Assembly: GCA_036271855.1 (NCBI GenBank)
Contig: DATAZV010000454.1
Location: 1-7,022, forward strand
DNA from: JAQGMJ01 sp036271855
GTDB lineage: Bacteria > Pseudomonadota > Gammaproteobacteria > Burkholderiales > JAEUOS01
DNA length: 7,022 bases
Reading direction: 5' to 3'
Each line of letters begins with the position of its first letter. Positions within the stretch are counted from its first letter, which is position 1. This document shows positions 6,054 to 7,022 of the stretch, piece after piece. The notes below the pieces were generated by a model. The model searched no databases. It was not told the origin of the DNA and saw only the letters and a program-made list of their open reading frames with translations. A program made the position numbers and the translations under genes.

Positions 6054-7022
6054 ATGACCCGCACCCGCCTGTTTTGTTGCTTATTTCGTTTTTTCCCGGC
6101 TTTTGTCCTCGCAGCCTGTTTCACCAGCGCGCAAGCGGCCTGGCCGGACAAGCCGATCCGCATCATCGTGCCATTTCCGCCGGGCAGCGCCTCCGACCTG
6201 ATCGCGCGGGTGCTAGCCGACAAGATGGGCGCGAAGTTCAGCGCAGGCGTGATCGTCGACAACCGGCCCGGCGCCGGCGGCACCATCGCCACTGCCGAAA
6301 TGCTCAAGTCGCCGCGCGACGGCTACACCATCATGACCGGCACCATGGGGACGCATGCCATCGCGCCCTCGCTGTATCACAACCTGTCGTTCGACCCGCT
6401 GAAGGACTTGCTGCCGATTTCCATCGTCGCCGAGGTGCCGCTGATGGTGGTGGCGACCCGTGAACTGCCCGCCAACAGCATGGCTGAGCTGGTGAAACTG
6501 GCGAAGGAAAAGCCCGGGTACTACACCTATGCTTCACCCGGCAACGGCACGCTGAATCACCTGATGGGCGAGTTGTTCAAGCAGACCGCGAAAATCGACA
6601 TGCCGCACATCCCCTACAAGGGCGGGGCGCTGGCCTATCCGGACATGATCGCCGGGCGCGTCACCATCATGTTCGACCCGATCGTCGCCGGCATTGCCCA
6701 GGTGCGGGCGGGCAAGCTGAAGGCGCTGGCAGTGGCCGCGCCGCAGCGCTCGGCGATTGCGCCCGAGGTACCGACCATGGCCGAAGCCGGCTTTCCGGGC
6801 CTGGACTCCACCTTGTGGATCGCGGTGTTCGCCGGTGCCGGTACGCCGGCGGACCTGGTGGCGCGCCTGAATGGAGAAATCAACGCGGTGATCCAGGCAC
6901 CGGAGGTCAGGGAGAAATTCGCTGCCCAGGGCGCCTTGCCGGTGGGCACCAGCCCGGCGCAGGCCAATGCACGCTTTCACGCGGACACCGCGCGCTGGGC
7001 CAAGGTCATCAAGGACGCCGGC
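6054..7022 (+). CDS. Bug/TctC-family tripartite tricarboxylate transporter binding protein (C-terminus cut)
   Basis: An exported solute-binding protein that captures a small carboxylate or similar compound in the periplasm. Many members are orphans without adjacent TctAB membrane genes, and none is visible here. 323 codons are present; by family length only some ten residues are missing. The N-terminus (MTRTRLFCCLFRFFPAFVLA, then ACFTSAQA before AWPDKPIRIIVPFPPG) is a signal peptide. Family hallmarks follow: VDNRPGAGGTIATAEM, GTHAIAPSLY, PYKGGALAYPDMIAGRV, MFDPI and APEVPTMAEAGFPGLD. The first ligand loop reads PPGSASD rather than the more common PPGGxxD. LAAC (19-22) would satisfy a lipobox, so lipidation is possible although AQA|A is a good signal peptidase I site. 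No convincing SD precedes the ATG. Divergent from the FAA hydrolase, suggesting linked uptake and catabolism. Confidence 0.92.
   Translation, partial: MTRTRLFCCLFRFFPAFVLAACFTSAQAAWPDKPIRIIVPFPPGSASDLIARVLADKMGAKFSAGVIVDNRPGAGGTIATAEMLKSPRDGYTIMTGTMGTHAIAPSLYHNLSFDPLKDLLPISIVAEVPLMVVATRELPANSMAELVKLAKEKPGYYTYASPGNGTLNHLMGELFKQTAKIDMPHIPYKGGALAYPDMIAGRVTIMFDPIVAGIAQVRAGKLKALAVAAPQRSAIAPEVPTMAEAGFPGLDSTLWIAVFAGAGTPADLVARLNGEINAVIQAPEVREKFAAQGALPVGTSPAQANARFHADTARWAKVIKDAG

Overview
The window is GC-rich DNA that reads like a Burkholderiales (Betaproteobacteria) chromosome, perhaps Oxalobacteraceae-like. The main grounds are a Bug/TctC periplasmic binding protein, a family greatly expanded in that order, set divergently to small catabolic genes, plus the style of the chemoreceptor. 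This placement comes from family knowledge, not a search. No mobile element, CRISPR array, tRNA or rRNA was seen.

Layout: (1) 1-636, minus: N-terminal part of a secreted YcbB-like L,D-transpeptidase, cut by the window edge before its catalytic cysteine. (2) 637-983: divergent intergenic region. (3) 984-2603, plus: a complete methyl-accepting chemotaxis protein with a 4-helix-bundle-like sensor, HAMP and signalling hairpin. (4) 2604-2668: short convergent region with small hairpins. (5) 2669-3709, minus: a CaCA-superfamily cation exchanger. Its long leader (about 3755-3886) carries what I read as a yybP-ykoY manganese riboswitch. (6) 3936-4907, minus: a zinc-free NADPH:quinone-reductase-type MDR enzyme. 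(7) 4965-4991: a textbook intrinsic terminator ending the next gene. (8) 5017-5901, minus: a fumarylacetoacetate-hydrolase-family enzyme. (9) 6054-7022, plus: a Bug/TctC solute-binding protein, cut by the window edge close to its C-terminus.

Functionally there are three themes. The left third is envelope and chemotaxis (cell-wall cross-linking, chemoreception). The centre is a metal-homeostasis unit: the riboswitch predicts that the exchanger, which family annotation would call sodium/calcium, in fact responds to and probably exports manganese. The right part looks like a small carboxylate uptake and breakdown locus, with a binding protein divergent from an acylpyruvase/hydratase-like enzyme and, beyond a terminator, an oxidoreductase. 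The substrate cannot be named from sequence alone.

The strongest observation is the riboswitch/exchanger pair. A long TTG-started reading frame runs through the leader and could easily be mis-annotated as an N-terminal extension of the exchanger.
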